DNA of 64,000 nt from an uncultured Candidatus Melainabacteria bacterium (GTDB lineage Bacteria > Cyanobacteriota > Vampirovibrionia > Gastranaerophilales > Gastranaerophilaceae): NCBI GenBank assembly GCA_934700335.1, contig CAKUXM010000008.1, positions 1 to 64,000 of the forward strand, read 5' to 3'. This document shows positions 16,245 to 25,639 of this stretch, piece after piece. Made by a program: the position numbers and the translations under genes. The notes beneath the pieces were generated by a model that worked only from the letters and a program-made list of their open reading frames with translations, had not been told where the DNA came from and searched no databases. The stretch's first letter is position 1, and the number at the start of each line of letters is the position of its first letter.

Positions 16245-17360
16245 ATGAAATTCGTAGTAAAAAAAGATGAATTCTTAAATGGAATTAGAATAGTATCTGG
16301 TGTTGCAACAATGAAAAGTGTTCAACCAGTTCTTGCAAATATATTAATTGAAGCAGATAGCAAAAACGTTATTAAATTAACAGCAACAGATTTAGATTTG
16401 ACAATTTCAACAGAAGTTGATGCTCAAATAGAGGTTGAAGGTTCAATTACTTTACCTTCTAAAAAATTGAATGATATCTTTACTAGATTATCAGAAAATT
16501 TGGTAACTTTTGAACTAAATGAAGAAACAAATATTGTTGAAATTAGTACAAAAAATACAAAATTTGAAATCATCGGTATTTCAGCATCAGAATTCCCAAA
16601 AGTAACTGAAAATGTAAGTTTGGAAAACGGTATTGATATCGATTTTAAACAATTTACAAGAGCTATTAAACAAGCTGGTTTTGCAGCTGCATCTTATGAA
16701 ACAACAGGTCCTTTATCAGGTGTTGTTTGTGATATTAAAGAAGAAATTCTTGAAATCGCTTCAACTGACGGTAACAGACTTGCAAGAGTTAGAGAAAAAA
16801 TTGATAATATTGAAAAGAAAACTAGTCAATTAATTATTCCTTCTAGAACTCTTCAAGAAGTTTTAAAAATCAGTGGTTTTGTTGAAGATGAAAAAATTAA
16901 AATATACACAGAAAAAACAAAACTTGCTATCAAAACATCAAAAACATTAATGATTTCAAAAATTATTGAAGGTCATTATCCTGATTACAACAAGTTAATC
17001 CCTGAAACAAGTCCAAAAACAGCTACAGTAAATAGAAATGAATTAATAAGTGCTCTTGAACTTATTTCTGTTATGGTTAATGAAAAAACTTGTATTATTA
17101 AATTTGAATTTACAGAAAATAAATTAGAAGTAAAAGCCGATACTTCTGACAGCGGAAAAGGTAAAAAAGATTTAGATATTGAATACAAAGATGAAGATTT
17201 AGTTATTGCATTCAATTACAAATATGTTTTAGATGGTTTAAAAAATATGGAAGATGAAAAAGTGTTAATTGGTTTAAATACAAAAGCATCTCCAACAGTA
17301 TTTAGACCAGACAGTGAAAACGACTATATTTCACTTGTAATGCCTGTTCAAATAAGATAA
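16245..17360 (+). CDS. dnaN: DNA polymerase III sliding clamp (beta subunit)
   Basis: Ring-shaped processivity clamp that tethers the replicative polymerase. 371 aa contain three successive clamp domains of about 120 residues. Recognisable segments are near the start (MKFVVKKDEFLNGI), in the middle (ASTDGNRLARV) and at the C-terminal end, LVMPVQIR, which is the family's usual -MP-x-R ending. Promoter with extended -10 and AGGGG site are directly upstream. nrdD follows after a promoter of its own. Confidence 0.96.
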   Translation: MKFVVKKDEFLNGIRIVSGVATMKSVQPVLANILIEADSKNVIKLTATDLDLTISTEVDAQIEVEGSITLPSKKLNDIFTRLSENLVTFELNEETNIVEISTKNTKFEIIGISASEFPKVTENVSLENGIDIDFKQFTRAIKQAGFAAASYETTGPLSGVVCDIKEEILEIASTDGNRLARVREKIDNIEKKTSQLIIPSRTLQEVLKISGFVEDEKIKIYTEKTKLAIKTSKTLMISKIIEGHYPDYNKLIPETSPKTATVNRNELISALELISVMVNEKTCIIKFEFTENKLEVKADTSDSGKGKKDLDIEYKDEDLVIAFNYKYVLDGLKNMEDEKVLIGLNTKASPTVFRPDSENDYISLVMPVQIR

Positions 17361-17367
17361 TTTATTT

Positions 17368-17396
17368 TTGACACAGCATTAAAAATATTGTATAAT
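17368..17396 (+). promoter_or_regulatory. nrdD promoter, consensus sigma-70 type
   Basis: TTGACA (17368-17373), exactly 17 nt, TATAAT (17391-17396): a full-consensus housekeeping promoter. It leaves a leader of about 98 nt before the nrdD start at 17501. I see no clear NrdR box pair or known riboswitch in the leader. Confidence 0.85.
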
Positions 17397-17500
17397 TATA
17401 AAACCCACCCAAAATTAGTTAAAGGTTTTTTATCTTTAATTTGTTTAGAGTCGAAATATTAAAAAACTTAAAAAAAACTATCAGACTAGGAGATTTGTTA

Positions 17501-19633
17501 ATGCAAAACGTATTAAAAAGAAACGGTAAAATGGAAGAATTTAATTCTTCAAAAATCGAAAACGCTATTATTAAAGCTGGTGCAGTTACTAATGAAATTG
17601 ATGAAAATGCTGCAAAAGATTTAACAAGAAATGTTATAAGAATTGTTAAAGATTTTGTTAGAAGTAAAGAATCAAACTTAAAATCACCAACTATTGAAGA
17701 AATTCAAGATATTGTTGAACAAGTTTTATTATCTTCAAAATATAAAAGTACTGCAAAAGCATACATTTTATACAGAGAACAACATAAAAAAATTAGAGAG
17801 TTTGTTGAAAGTGCATCAGTTAATATGATTGATGATTACTTAAAGCAACTTGACTGGAAAGTAAATGAAAACTCAAATATGGGTTATTCAATTCAAGGTT
17901 TGAACAACTACCTTGCATCAAATCTATGTACACAATATTGGTTAGAAAAAATTTATCCAGAAAATATTAAAAATGCTCACAAATCTGGTTCTATTCATAT
18001 TCATGATCTTAACTTAATCGCAGCATATTGCGTAGGTTGGGACTTGAAAGACCTATTAATGGAAGGTTTTAAAGGTGTAAAAGGAAAAGTTGCATCTGCT
18101 CCTCCAAAACATTTAAGAACTGCTTTAGGTCAAATTGTAAACTTTATGTACACTTTACAAGGTGAATCAGCTGGTGCTCAAGCATTTTCAAACTTTGATA
18201 CATTACTTGCTCCATTTGTAAGATATGATAAATTGAATTACGAACAAGTTCACCAAGCAATGCAAGAATTTGTATTTAATATGAACGTACCTACTCGTGT
18301 AGGTTTCCAAACACCATTCTCTAATATAACAATGGACTTAACTGTACCAAGTTATTACAAAGATCAATGTGTAATTATTGGTGGCGAAATTATGGAAGAA
18401 ACTTACGGTGAATTCCAAGAAGAAATGAATATGATTAACAGAGCATTCTTTGATGTAATGATGAAAGGTGATGCTTCAGGTCGTGTATTCACATTCCCAA
18501 TTCCAACATACAATATTACAAAAGATTTTGATTGGGATAACAAAGATTTAGATGGTTTATGGGAAATCACTGCAAAATATGGTATTCCAAACTTCTCAAA
18601 CTTTGTAAATTCTGACCTAAACCCTGAAGATGCACGTTCAATGTGTTGTCGTTTAAGAATTGATAACAGACAATTGGCATATAGAGGTGGTGGTTTGTTC
18701 GGTTCAAATCCATTGACTGGTTCAATTGGTGTTGTAACAATCAACTTACCTCAAATCGGCTATCAAGCTAATAATGAAGAAGAATTCTTTAAAATGTTAT
18801 CAGATAGAATGTTATTAGCCAAAGAATCTCTTGAAATTAAGAGAAAATTGGTTGAAAAATTCACAGATAGTAACTTGTATCCATATACTAAATACTATTT
18901 GAGAGATATTTATGCAAGATTTAAACAATACTGGAAAAACCACTTCTCAACAATCGGTTTAATAGGTATGAACGAAGCTTGTTTGAACTTATTCGGTGAA
19001 AACATCACAACTGAAAAAGGACATGATTTCGCAATAAGAGTTATGGACTTTATGAGAGATGAAATTACTAAATATCAAGAAGAAACAGGTAATAACTACA
19101 ATTTAGAAGCTACACCTGCAGAAGGTACAACTTACAGACTTGCTAGAATGGATAAAGAAAATTATCCAGAAATTATTACAGCAAACGATGCTGGTGAACC
19201 TTATTATACAAATTCAACTCACGTACCTGTAAATTACACAGATGACGTATTTGAATTACTTGATTTACAAGATGATTTGCAAACTAAATATACAGGTGGT
19301 ACAACAGTTCACATATTTGCTGGAGAAAGATGCCACAATAACGAAACAATGAAAAACTTCGTTAGAAAAGTATGTGAAAACTACAAACTTCCATATTTCA
19401 CATTCTCTCCAACATTCAGTGTTTGTCCAAATCACGGCTATGTAGCTGGTGAACACGAAACTTGTCCAACTTGTGGTGAAGAATGCGAAATTTATTCTAG
19501 AGTTGTAGGTTTTATCAGACCTGTAAAACAATGGAATAAAGGTAAAAAAGCAGAATTCAAAAACAGAAAAACTTACAATGTTGCACAAAAGTTAGAAAGA
19601 AATACGGAAAAAGAAGTATGTCTTTCAAACTAG
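17501..19633 (+). CDS. nrdD: Anaerobic (class III) ribonucleoside-triphosphate reductase
   Basis: Glycyl-radical enzyme that makes dNTPs without oxygen. An ATP-cone occupies the first ~95 residues (VLKRNGKMEEFNSSKI). The catalytic barrel includes HIHDLNLIAAYCVGWDL and the SMCCRLR segment. A C-terminal Cys cluster (CPNH and CPTCGEEC) binds zinc. The glycyl-radical loop is RVVGFIRPVKQWNKGKKAEF, with Gly in VVGF. The start at 17501 is preferred over 17441 because AGGAG precedes it and the ATP-cone begins there; 710 aa. It overlaps nrdG by 16 nt. This implies an anaerobic or microaerobic lifestyle. Confidence 0.95.
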   Translation: MQNVLKRNGKMEEFNSSKIENAIIKAGAVTNEIDENAAKDLTRNVIRIVKDFVRSKESNLKSPTIEEIQDIVEQVLLSSKYKSTAKAYILYREQHKKIREFVESASVNMIDDYLKQLDWKVNENSNMGYSIQGLNNYLASNLCTQYWLEKIYPENIKNAHKSGSIHIHDLNLIAAYCVGWDLKDLLMEGFKGVKGKVASAPPKHLRTALGQIVNFMYTLQGESAGAQAFSNFDTLLAPFVRYDKLNYEQVHQAMQEFVFNMNVPTRVGFQTPFSNITMDLTVPSYYKDQCVIIGGEIMEETYGEFQEEMNMINRAFFDVMMKGDASGRVFTFPIPTYNITKDFDWDNKDLDGLWEITAKYGIPNFSNFVNSDLNPEDARSMCCRLRIDNRQLAYRGGGLFGSNPLTGSIGVVTINLPQIGYQANNEEEFFKMLSDRMLLAKESLEIKRKLVEKFTDSNLYPYTKYYLRDIYARFKQYWKNHFSTIGLIGMNEACLNLFGENITTEKGHDFAIRVMDFMRDEITKYQEETGNNYNLEATPAEGTTYRLARMDKENYPEIITANDAGEPYYTNSTHVPVNYTDDVFELLDLQDDLQTKYTGGTTVHIFAGERCHNNETMKNFVRKVCENYKLPYFTFSPTFSVCPNHGYVAGEHETCPTCGEECEIYSRVVGFIRPVKQWNKGKKAEFKNRKTYNVAQKLERNTEKEVCLSN

Positions 19634-20307
19634 CAGGATTGCAAAAAACAACATTTATCGATTATCCAGAAAAAATCGCATGTATTGTTTTTACGCAGGG
19701 TTGTAATTTTAGATGTGGATATTGCCACAATCCAGAATTATTTGAAAATAAAGAGCCTCTAATATCTTTAGAGGCTTTCTTTGATTTTTTAAAAAAAAGA
19801 CAAGGTAAGCTAGACGGAGTTGTTGTTACTGGTGGTGAACCTACTTTACAAAAAGATTTGAAAGAATTTATAAAAAATATAAAAGAGTTAGGTTTTGCTG
19901 TTAAATTAGATACAAACGGTACAAATCCACAAATTTTAGAAGAGCTTATTAATGAAAAACTTTTAGATTATATTGCAATGGATATAAAAGCACCGATTGA
20001 TAAATATGAATTTATCGTAAATTGTAATGTGAATATAGAAAATATTAAAAAAAGTATTAATTTAATTAAGAATGGTGGCATTGATTATGAATTTAGAACT
20101 ACTGTTTTAAAATCTCAACTTTCTTATGATGATTTTAAAAAAATAGGTGAAATGATTTCTGGCACTAAAAGATATTATTTGCAGAAATTTATAGCATCAA
20201 AAATTTTAGATAAAAATTTAATGAACGAAAAAACATACTCTGATGAAGAGTTTGAAGAAATTAAAAATATTTTGAAAAAGAATATTGATTTTGTTGAAGT
20301 GAGATAA
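19618..20307 (+). CDS. nrdG: Anaerobic ribonucleotide reductase activating protein (radical SAM)
   Basis: Radical SAM activase that generates the glycyl radical on NrdD. The [4Fe-4S] binding motif is CNFRCGYC near residue 30, followed by the GGEP motif (VTGGEPT). At 229 aa it is somewhat longer than the smallest NrdG enzymes. It begins inside the nrdD 3' end (16-nt overlap), so translation is coupled and the two should be made together. Hairpins at 20319-20346 and 20362-20395 follow. Confidence 0.93.
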   Translation: MSFKLAGLQKTTFIDYPEKIACIVFTQGCNFRCGYCHNPELFENKEPLISLEAFFDFLKKRQGKLDGVVVTGGEPTLQKDLKEFIKNIKELGFAVKLDTNGTNPQILEELINEKLLDYIAMDIKAPIDKYEFIVNCNVNIENIKKSINLIKNGGIDYEFRTTVLKSQLSYDDFKKIGEMISGTKRYYLQKFIASKILDKNLMNEKTYSDEEFEEIKNILKKNIDFVEVR

Positions 20308-20318
20308 ATAATAAATTG

Positions 20319-20346
20319 TCGTGTTGAATGAAAAAGTTCAACACGA
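20319..20346 (+). terminator. Probable terminator of nrdDG
   Basis: A 10-bp perfect stem (TCGTGTTGAA and complement) with an 8-nt loop, 12 bp after the nrdG stop, followed by AT-rich sequence but only a weak T run. The stem resembles the neighbouring REP stem but lacks GTAG. Confidence 0.5.
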
Positions 20347-20361
20347 TTTATAAATAAAAAA

Positions 20362-20395
20362 GTAGGTCGGGTTCAACATTTCCATTTAACCCGAC
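20362..20395 (+). repeat. GTAG-REP element, CGGGTT type
   Basis: GTAGGTCGGGTT, loop, AACCCGAC. On the minus strand the stem is followed by CTACTTTTTT, so it may also serve as the terminator of the sigma-factor gene at 20408. Confidence 0.8.
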
Positions 20396-20407
20396 ATTTT
20401 AAATTTA

Positions 20408-21406
20408 TTAATTTCCAAAATAATTTTTTAAATCTACTGTTAAATTAGCATTTTTACAAAGTTTTTTAAGTTTTGAGATTGCTCTATTTTCTATTTGTCT
20501 TATTCTTTCTCTTGAAACGCCATATTGTGAACCTATTTCATCTAAAGTTTTCTTTTCGCCGTTATTATCCAAACCATAACGAAGAATTAATATATCTCTT
20601 TCTTTTGGGCTTAATTGTTTTAACATTCTTTGAATATCTTCAAACAAATTTTCCTGAGAAACTCTTTCTGCTGGAGCAATTGTTGTTTCGTCCACGATAT
20701 AATCAGCAATTTTTGTTGAATCTTCTTTTTGATTTGCAGGAGTTTCAATACTAATTGTTGATTGAGCTGATTTAATTATTGATGTCAATTTAGATACGCT
20801 TAAACCTAATTTATAAGCAACTTCTTGTTTTGTAGGAGTTCTTCCTAATTCTGTTGTTAAATCAATTGTAGCTTTTCTGATTTTACCTAGTGATTCAATC
20901 ATGTGAATAGGTAATCTAATAACTCTGGCTTTATCAGCTATTGCACGAGTGATTGACTGTTGAATCCACCATGTTGCATAAGTTGAAAATTTATACCCTT
21001 TCTCATAGTCAAATCTCTCTGCAGCTTTCATTAAGCCAATGTTTCCTTCTTGAATTAAGTCAAGGAATGAAAGACCTCTACCTATATATTTTTTAGCAAT
21101 ACTTACAACAAGTCTAAGGTTAGCGTTAACCAAAGTACTTTTTGCAATTTCACTATTATTTTCTTTAATTTGTTTTGCAATTTTAACTTCTTCTTCGTGT
21201 GAAAGAAGAGGAATTTTACCGATTTGTTGAAGATAAATTTTAACAGAATCATCAGTATTTACAGAAGAAATACTTTCTTGTACTTTTGGATCTTCAACAG
21301 AAGATAACAAGTCATCATCATCATTATCATGTTCTTCTATTTTTGAAAAATCAACACCATCTTCTGAAATTTCTTCTGTATTAAAAAATAATTTTTCTTC
21401 TTTCAT
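20408..21406 (-). CDS. RNA polymerase primary-type sigma-70 factor
   Basis: 332 aa. An acidic N-terminal tail (about 1-50) is followed by region 1.2 (DDSVKIYLQQIGKIPLLS), region 2 with LDLIQEGNIGLMKA, FDYEKGYKFSTYATWWIQQ and the promoter-melting segment, region 3, and region 4 with the RERIRQIE helix-turn-helix. It lacks a long region 1.1, as in several cyanobacterial and Firmicute factors, and could be the housekeeping (RpoD/SigA) or a group 2 factor. Consensus TTGACA/TATAAT promoters in this window agree with such a sigma. The rlmB-like gene directly precedes it, 1 bp apart, and nadA precedes that, so a three-gene operon is likely. Confidence 0.9.
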   Translation of the reverse strand: MKEEKLFFNTEEISEDGVDFSKIEEHDNDDDDLLSSVEDPKVQESISSVNTDDSVKIYLQQIGKIPLLSHEEEVKIAKQIKENNSEIAKSTLVNANLRLVVSIAKKYIGRGLSFLDLIQEGNIGLMKAAERFDYEKGYKFSTYATWWIQQSITRAIADKARVIRLPIHMIESLGKIRKATIDLTTELGRTPTKQEVAYKLGLSVSKLTSIIKSAQSTISIETPANQKEDSTKIADYIVDETTIAPAERVSQENLFEDIQRMLKQLSPKERDILILRYGLDNNGEKKTLDEIGSQYGVSRERIRQIENRAISKLKKLCKNANLTVDLKNYFGN

Positions 21407-21407
21407 T

Positions 21408-22148
21408 TTATTTCTTTCTTGTTAGACTTTGACGAACGCTTTCAAATATAATGATACTTAAAGCGTTTGAAACGTTCAAAGAATTAAAGTTTTTTAACAT
21501 AGGAATTTTAACTTTAAAATCTGCCAATTTTAAGATAGATTTTGAAACACCTGAATGCTCTGCACCCATAACAAGTACAAAATTCATATCATTATAATCT
21601 ATATCGTAATAATTATCTGATTCAAATGCTTCTGCTGCAATTACCCACCAGTTTGATTTTTTTAACTTTTGGATTGCACTAACTGGGCTATTTACTTTTA
21701 TAATTTCTATATGATTAATTGCACCTGCACTTGCTTTTTCAACGACAGAATTGACAGGACTTGTTCTTCTTTCTGGAACAATAATAGCATCAACGCCAGC
21801 ACAAACGCTACTTCTTATAATAGAACCCAGATTTTGAGAATCTTCAACACCGTCAAGCATTACAATTTTAGAATTTGTGTGTTCTCTTTCTAAAAATTCA
21901 TCTAAATCAGTAAATTTTACAGGTGAAATCATTGCAATAATACCTTGATGATTGTGTTCATCGTATTTTGACAAATTTTCTTTCGCTGTAAATTGAAACA
22001 AAACACCTTTTTCTTTTGCTAAATTAATGATTTCATCAATTTTAACAGATGGGTGTACAGTTTTTGAAATAAGAATTTTGTTAAAGGTTCTATTGCCAGA
22101 TTTTAAAGCTTCAAGAACAGCATTTCTACCATATATAATGTCTTCCAT
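21408..22148 (-). CDS. TrmH/SpoU-family RNA 2'-O-methyltransferase, RlmB-like
   Basis: 246 aa. An N-terminal substrate-binding domain begins GRNAVLEAL. A SPOUT methyltransferase domain follows with NLGSIIRSSVCAGVDA, the LVMGAEHSGVS knot segment and LNVSNALSIIIFE. By family it methylates a ribose 2'-O of rRNA, most likely the 23S G2251 position, using SAM; the exact target cannot be proved from sequence. Its ATG overlaps the nadA stop codon (TAATG arrangement), and the sigma-factor gene follows immediately, pointing to co-transcription. Confidence 0.88.
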   Translation of the reverse strand: MEDIIYGRNAVLEALKSGNRTFNKILISKTVHPSVKIDEIINLAKEKGVLFQFTAKENLSKYDEHNHQGIIAMISPVKFTDLDEFLEREHTNSKIVMLDGVEDSQNLGSIIRSSVCAGVDAIIVPERRTSPVNSVVEKASAGAINHIEIIKVNSPVSAIQKLKKSNWWVIAAEAFESDNYYDIDYNDMNFVLVMGAEHSGVSKSILKLADFKVKIPMLKNFNSLNVSNALSIIIFESVRQSLTRKK

Positions 22149-23050
22149 TAATGAACCTCTAACATTCTTTCAATACAATTTCTAGCTTTATCAGATATCT
22201 CTTTATCAACTTTAATTTCGTGTTGTTCGTACAAAAGAGATTCGTAAATATCTTCTAACGTATTAAATTTCATATTAAAACATACAAGATTATCTTTAAT
22301 AGGAATAAGTTCTTTATCTGGAAAATCTCTTTTTAATCTATCAACAACGCCTTGTTCTGTACCGATTACAAAAGATTTTTTATCACTGTTTTTAACGTAA
22401 TTCATAATGCCGGAAGTTGAACCTACATAATCAGCCAGCTTGCTAACCTCTATATGACATTCTGGGTGAATTAAAATATCAGCTTCAGGATATTTTTCTC
22501 TTGCAGAAATTACGTCTTCTTTAGTTATTTTCAAATGTGTTGGGCAAAACCCAGGATATGTTATAACTTTTGTATTACCAAGTTTGTATTCTGACCATTT
22601 ACCTAAATGTGTATCTGGCACAAAAAGAACTTCTTCTGTATTTAAATTTTTGATAATTTCAACAGCATTAGCGCTTGTACAACAAATGTCGCAAAGAGCT
22701 TTGATTTCAGCTGTAGAATTTACGTAACATACAGTTGGTAAGTTAGGGTGTTTTGCTTTAAATTCTTTTAATTGTTCTTCGTTAATCATATTTGCCATTA
22801 CGCAACCAGAATTTGGATTAGGAAGAAGAACTTTTTTATCAGGAGAAATAATTTTAGCTGTTTGAGCCATAAAGAAAACTCCTGCAAAAACGATAATATC
22901 AGCATCTGTTTTAGCTGCCATTCTGCTTAAATATAAAGAATCACCTACAAAATCAGCAACCTCATCAATTTCAATATTTTGATAACAATGAGCAAGTATA
23001 CAAGCATTTTTTTCTTTTTTTAATTTTTTAATTTCATCTACAATATTCAT
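22148..23050 (-). CDS. nadA: Quinolinate synthase A
   Basis: Condenses iminoaspartate with dihydroxyacetone phosphate in de novo NAD synthesis, using an oxygen-sensitive [4Fe-4S] cluster. Motifs seen are AHCYQNIEIDEVADFVGDSL near the start, the cysteines in SGCVMA, FCPTH and NLVCFNM that would ligate the cluster, HPECHIEV, and GTEQGVVDRL. Length 300 aa is typical. AAGG lies upstream of the ATG. nadB and nadC are not in the window. It is divergent from the pilus locus. Confidence 0.94.
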   Translation of the reverse strand: MNIVDEIKKLKKEKNACILAHCYQNIEIDEVADFVGDSLYLSRMAAKTDADIIVFAGVFFMAQTAKIISPDKKVLLPNPNSGCVMANMINEEQLKEFKAKHPNLPTVCYVNSTAEIKALCDICCTSANAVEIIKNLNTEEVLFVPDTHLGKWSEYKLGNTKVITYPGFCPTHLKITKEDVISAREKYPEADILIHPECHIEVSKLADYVGSTSGIMNYVKNSDKKSFVIGTEQGVVDRLKRDFPDKELIPIKDNLVCFNMKFNTLEDIYESLLYEQHEIKVDKEISDKARNCIERMLEVH

Positions 23051-23130
23051 TTGAAAACCTTAATTGACGTATAATTTTATTCAACTTATAATAAATATTA
23101 TATAATAGAAAAAAAGTTGTACAACTAATA

Positions 23131-24948
23131 ATGCTTAATAATTTATTATCCAAATTTGGGGCTAGTTCAGACGTAACGGTAGGGGTTTCTGTCTCACCAA
23201 GCGTTGGATTAGAAATGATAGAAATTGATAAAAATACAAAAACTGTAAGTAAATATGCTTGCAGACCATTGGAGTACAATTATTCTACTCGTGAAATTAC
23301 GGATTATGACGAATTTAGAACAACATTAGCAGCATTATTTGATGATTTAAAATTACCCCACTCGTCAAAAGTTATTTTAACTTTACCAACCGTACATTTT
23401 GGTTTAATAAATTTACCTTTAATGTTGGGAGATGAAGCTGTTACAAATGCTATTATTTCGGAAGCAGAACAAACATATATCTTTAAAAGACAAGAGCCGG
23501 TTGTTGGTTGGACAAATATTGTAAAACCAAATCAAAGCACTGATTCTACAGATATTTTATATTCTGCTATACAAAATAATGCGTTAGCAGAAATCTATGC
23601 AGCTTGCATGGAAGTCGGCTGTACTTTAGTTAGTATTGAAACTTCTTATTTGTCTTTATTAAAAGCCTTGTCTTATACAGGTTTTGCAGAAGAACAAATG
23701 AAGGATTACGTAACTTGGAATTTAATGATTATTGGTCAAAATAGTTATGCTATTTTATCAATGTCTGGTAAAACAGTTATAAGTTACTATGAAGAACCTT
23801 TAGCCTTGAAATCCTTCTCTGGTGAAGAAATTTACAATGCTATCATATCTTCTTCAAACCTAACTTTAACCACAAACCCTGCAAACTGGTTGTATATTGT
23901 TTCTGAAACTGATATTGTTTCTGCAGAAGTTTTATCTAAAAAAATAAGTTTTGACGGAAAAATTGCATATTTAGAAAGTAATAAGTATGTTCAACAACCT
24001 TTACTAGATTCTGCAAAAAATATTATGCCAAACTTAGTGTTAAAAATGACACCAGAAGTTATTGGTACAGGTATTTATAATTTTTCTGATTATCCTATAA
24101 AGTTAAATTTGATAGGTGAATTTAGCACTGATGATGTAAAAACAGATATTTATAAAACTGTTACTATTGGGAATGTTTCAATTGAATTATCTCCAAGTTT
24201 TATAAAAAAGATGACTTTGTTTATTGCAATACCAATTTTATTAATTATTTTACTATTATTTGTTACTTTTAATATTTTAAATAACAAACAAATAGAAGAA
24301 CAAACGATATTAACAACCGAGCTTGAAAAAAAACAAGCTGAAATGAAAAAATATGATGCAATTAAAATCAACATTTTTGATGAAAAAACAGAAATATCTT
24401 TGATTAACGCATATAACAAAGAAAAATTAATTTATTATTCAGCATTAGGTTTGAGTATTCCAGCACATACTTGGATTACAAAATTTAAAATAACTAAAAA
24501 TGGAAAAGTTTATATAAGCGGTAAAACGTCAAGACTTGAAGATGTTTACAACTTTTATCGTGATTTGAAATTGTCAGTTATTAACTCTGATATAAAGGTT
24601 TATTCTCTAGATGCTGTTGAAAACGAAGATCCAGAAAGTACTAAAAAACCTAAGTTTTATAGTTTTGAAATATCAAATATGGAAGATGTTGATATAGTTG
24701 CATTGAAAGAGTACAAAAAATATCAAAGTGAACAAAGAAGTGAAAACCCAGAAGCAGCGTTAAATGAACCTGATGTAACTCAACAAAACAATGCTTCAAG
24801 TGATAATAATCAACAAAACAACAACGGTGCACCAAATAACAATAATAACAATCAAGCAGCACCGCCACCACCTCCAGCAGGTACTACAAACGACAATCCA
24901 TTCAGTAAAGGATTGCCACCAAATCTTGAAAAAATAGAAAGTTTTTAG
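23131..24948 (+). CDS. Fused PilM-PilN type IV pilus assembly protein
   Basis: 605 aa. Residues ~15-345 look like PilM, an actin-like ATPase-fold cytoplasmic protein. A single membrane helix follows (~360-381, AIPILLIILLLFVTF), then a coiled coil and a PilN-like periplasmic ferredoxin-type domain (~400-530). A disordered Gln/Asn/Pro-rich tail with a run of prolines ends it. In other bacteria PilM and PilN are separate and dock through an N-terminal PilN peptide; here they appear covalently joined. No strong ribosome-binding site is seen before the ATG. PilO follows 16 bp later. It would form part of the inner-membrane alignment complex of a type IV pilus. Confidence 0.8.
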   Translation: MLNNLLSKFGASSDVTVGVSVSPSVGLEMIEIDKNTKTVSKYACRPLEYNYSTREITDYDEFRTTLAALFDDLKLPHSSKVILTLPTVHFGLINLPLMLGDEAVTNAIISEAEQTYIFKRQEPVVGWTNIVKPNQSTDSTDILYSAIQNNALAEIYAACMEVGCTLVSIETSYLSLLKALSYTGFAEEQMKDYVTWNLMIIGQNSYAILSMSGKTVISYYEEPLALKSFSGEEIYNAIISSSNLTLTTNPANWLYIVSETDIVSAEVLSKKISFDGKIAYLESNKYVQQPLLDSAKNIMPNLVLKMTPEVIGTGIYNFSDYPIKLNLIGEFSTDDVKTDIYKTVTIGNVSIELSPSFIKKMTLFIAIPILLIILLLFVTFNILNNKQIEEQTILTTELEKKQAEMKKYDAIKINIFDEKTEISLINAYNKEKLIYYSALGLSIPAHTWITKFKITKNGKVYISGKTSRLEDVYNFYRDLKLSVINSDIKVYSLDAVENEDPESTKKPKFYSFEISNMEDVDIVALKEYKKYQSEQRSENPEAALNEPDVTQQNNASSDNNQQNNNGAPNNNNNNQAAPPPPPAGTTNDNPFSKGLPPNLEKIESF

Positions 24949-24964
24949 AAAGTAATAATATAAA

Positions 24965-25639
24965 ATGAACATACAAGATTTTTTAAAAATTTATAGAGAA
25001 GCATTATTATTCGTTCTATTAGGGATAATACTAATTTTTGCTGGAATTCAACAAGTTAAACCAAAAATAAATGAGTTTATTTCAAATAGAAATGACATTA
25101 CTCAAAAGAAAGTTGCAATCGAAAATATTGATAAACAATTGGTTGTTGTTCAACAACAAATGGCAAGATTAGAAAAAGCTCGTATTGCGAATGATAGAAT
25201 AGACAAAGTCGTTTTCCAACCAAGAACGTTGTCTTTAGATAATGAATCAGGTTTTAGTATATTGTTTAACGATGTTTTTGAAATGGCAAAATCAAACAAT
25301 ATCAAAACTTATTCTATTCAATACGATTATAACCCTTCTGACGATGCTTTTGTTGCAGCTCAAAAAGGTTATAATGTTTGCTTATTGAAGATGAAAATTA
25401 TTGGTAGTTACACTGATTTTGAAAACTTTTTAACAGATTTATACAAATATCCATATCTTGTTAGTATAAGCAGTTATGATATTGTTCCTTATTACAAAGA
25501 CAAAAATGTTCTATTAATAAAACTAGGTGTAAAAGTTTATATGCAAGGTGATGGAACATCTCAACCAACTCCATCTACTTCAGAACCAGCAGTTCCTCAA
25601 GCTGGAACTCCTGTTCCTCCACCAGTTCCTGCAAATTAG
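24965..25639 (+). CDS. PilO-like type IV pilus protein
   Basis: 224 aa. It has a short cytoplasmic start, one membrane helix (~15-32, LLFVLLGIILIFAGI), a coiled coil (~40-75), a PilO-type alpha/beta periplasmic domain (~85-195) and a Pro-rich tail. By family it pairs with PilN to form the periplasmic connector of the pilus machine. It sits directly after the PilM-PilN fusion. PilP and PilQ are not adjacent. The last 4 bases overlap the end of the convergent radical SAM gene. Confidence 0.8.
   Translation: MNIQDFLKIYREALLFVLLGIILIFAGIQQVKPKINEFISNRNDITQKKVAIENIDKQLVVVQQQMARLEKARIANDRIDKVVFQPRTLSLDNESGFSILFNDVFEMAKSNNIKTYSIQYDYNPSDDAFVAAQKGYNVCLLKMKIIGSYTDFENFLTDLYKYPYLVSISSYDIVPYYKDKNVLLIKLGVKVYMQGDGTSQPTPSTSEPAVPQAGTPVPPPVPAN

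Noticed and set aside
17397..17500. A riboswitch or NrdR box in the nrdD leader
   Set aside because: The ~98-nt leader shows no pair of NrdR-type boxes and no known riboswitch core that I can recognise; only a strong promoter is claimed.
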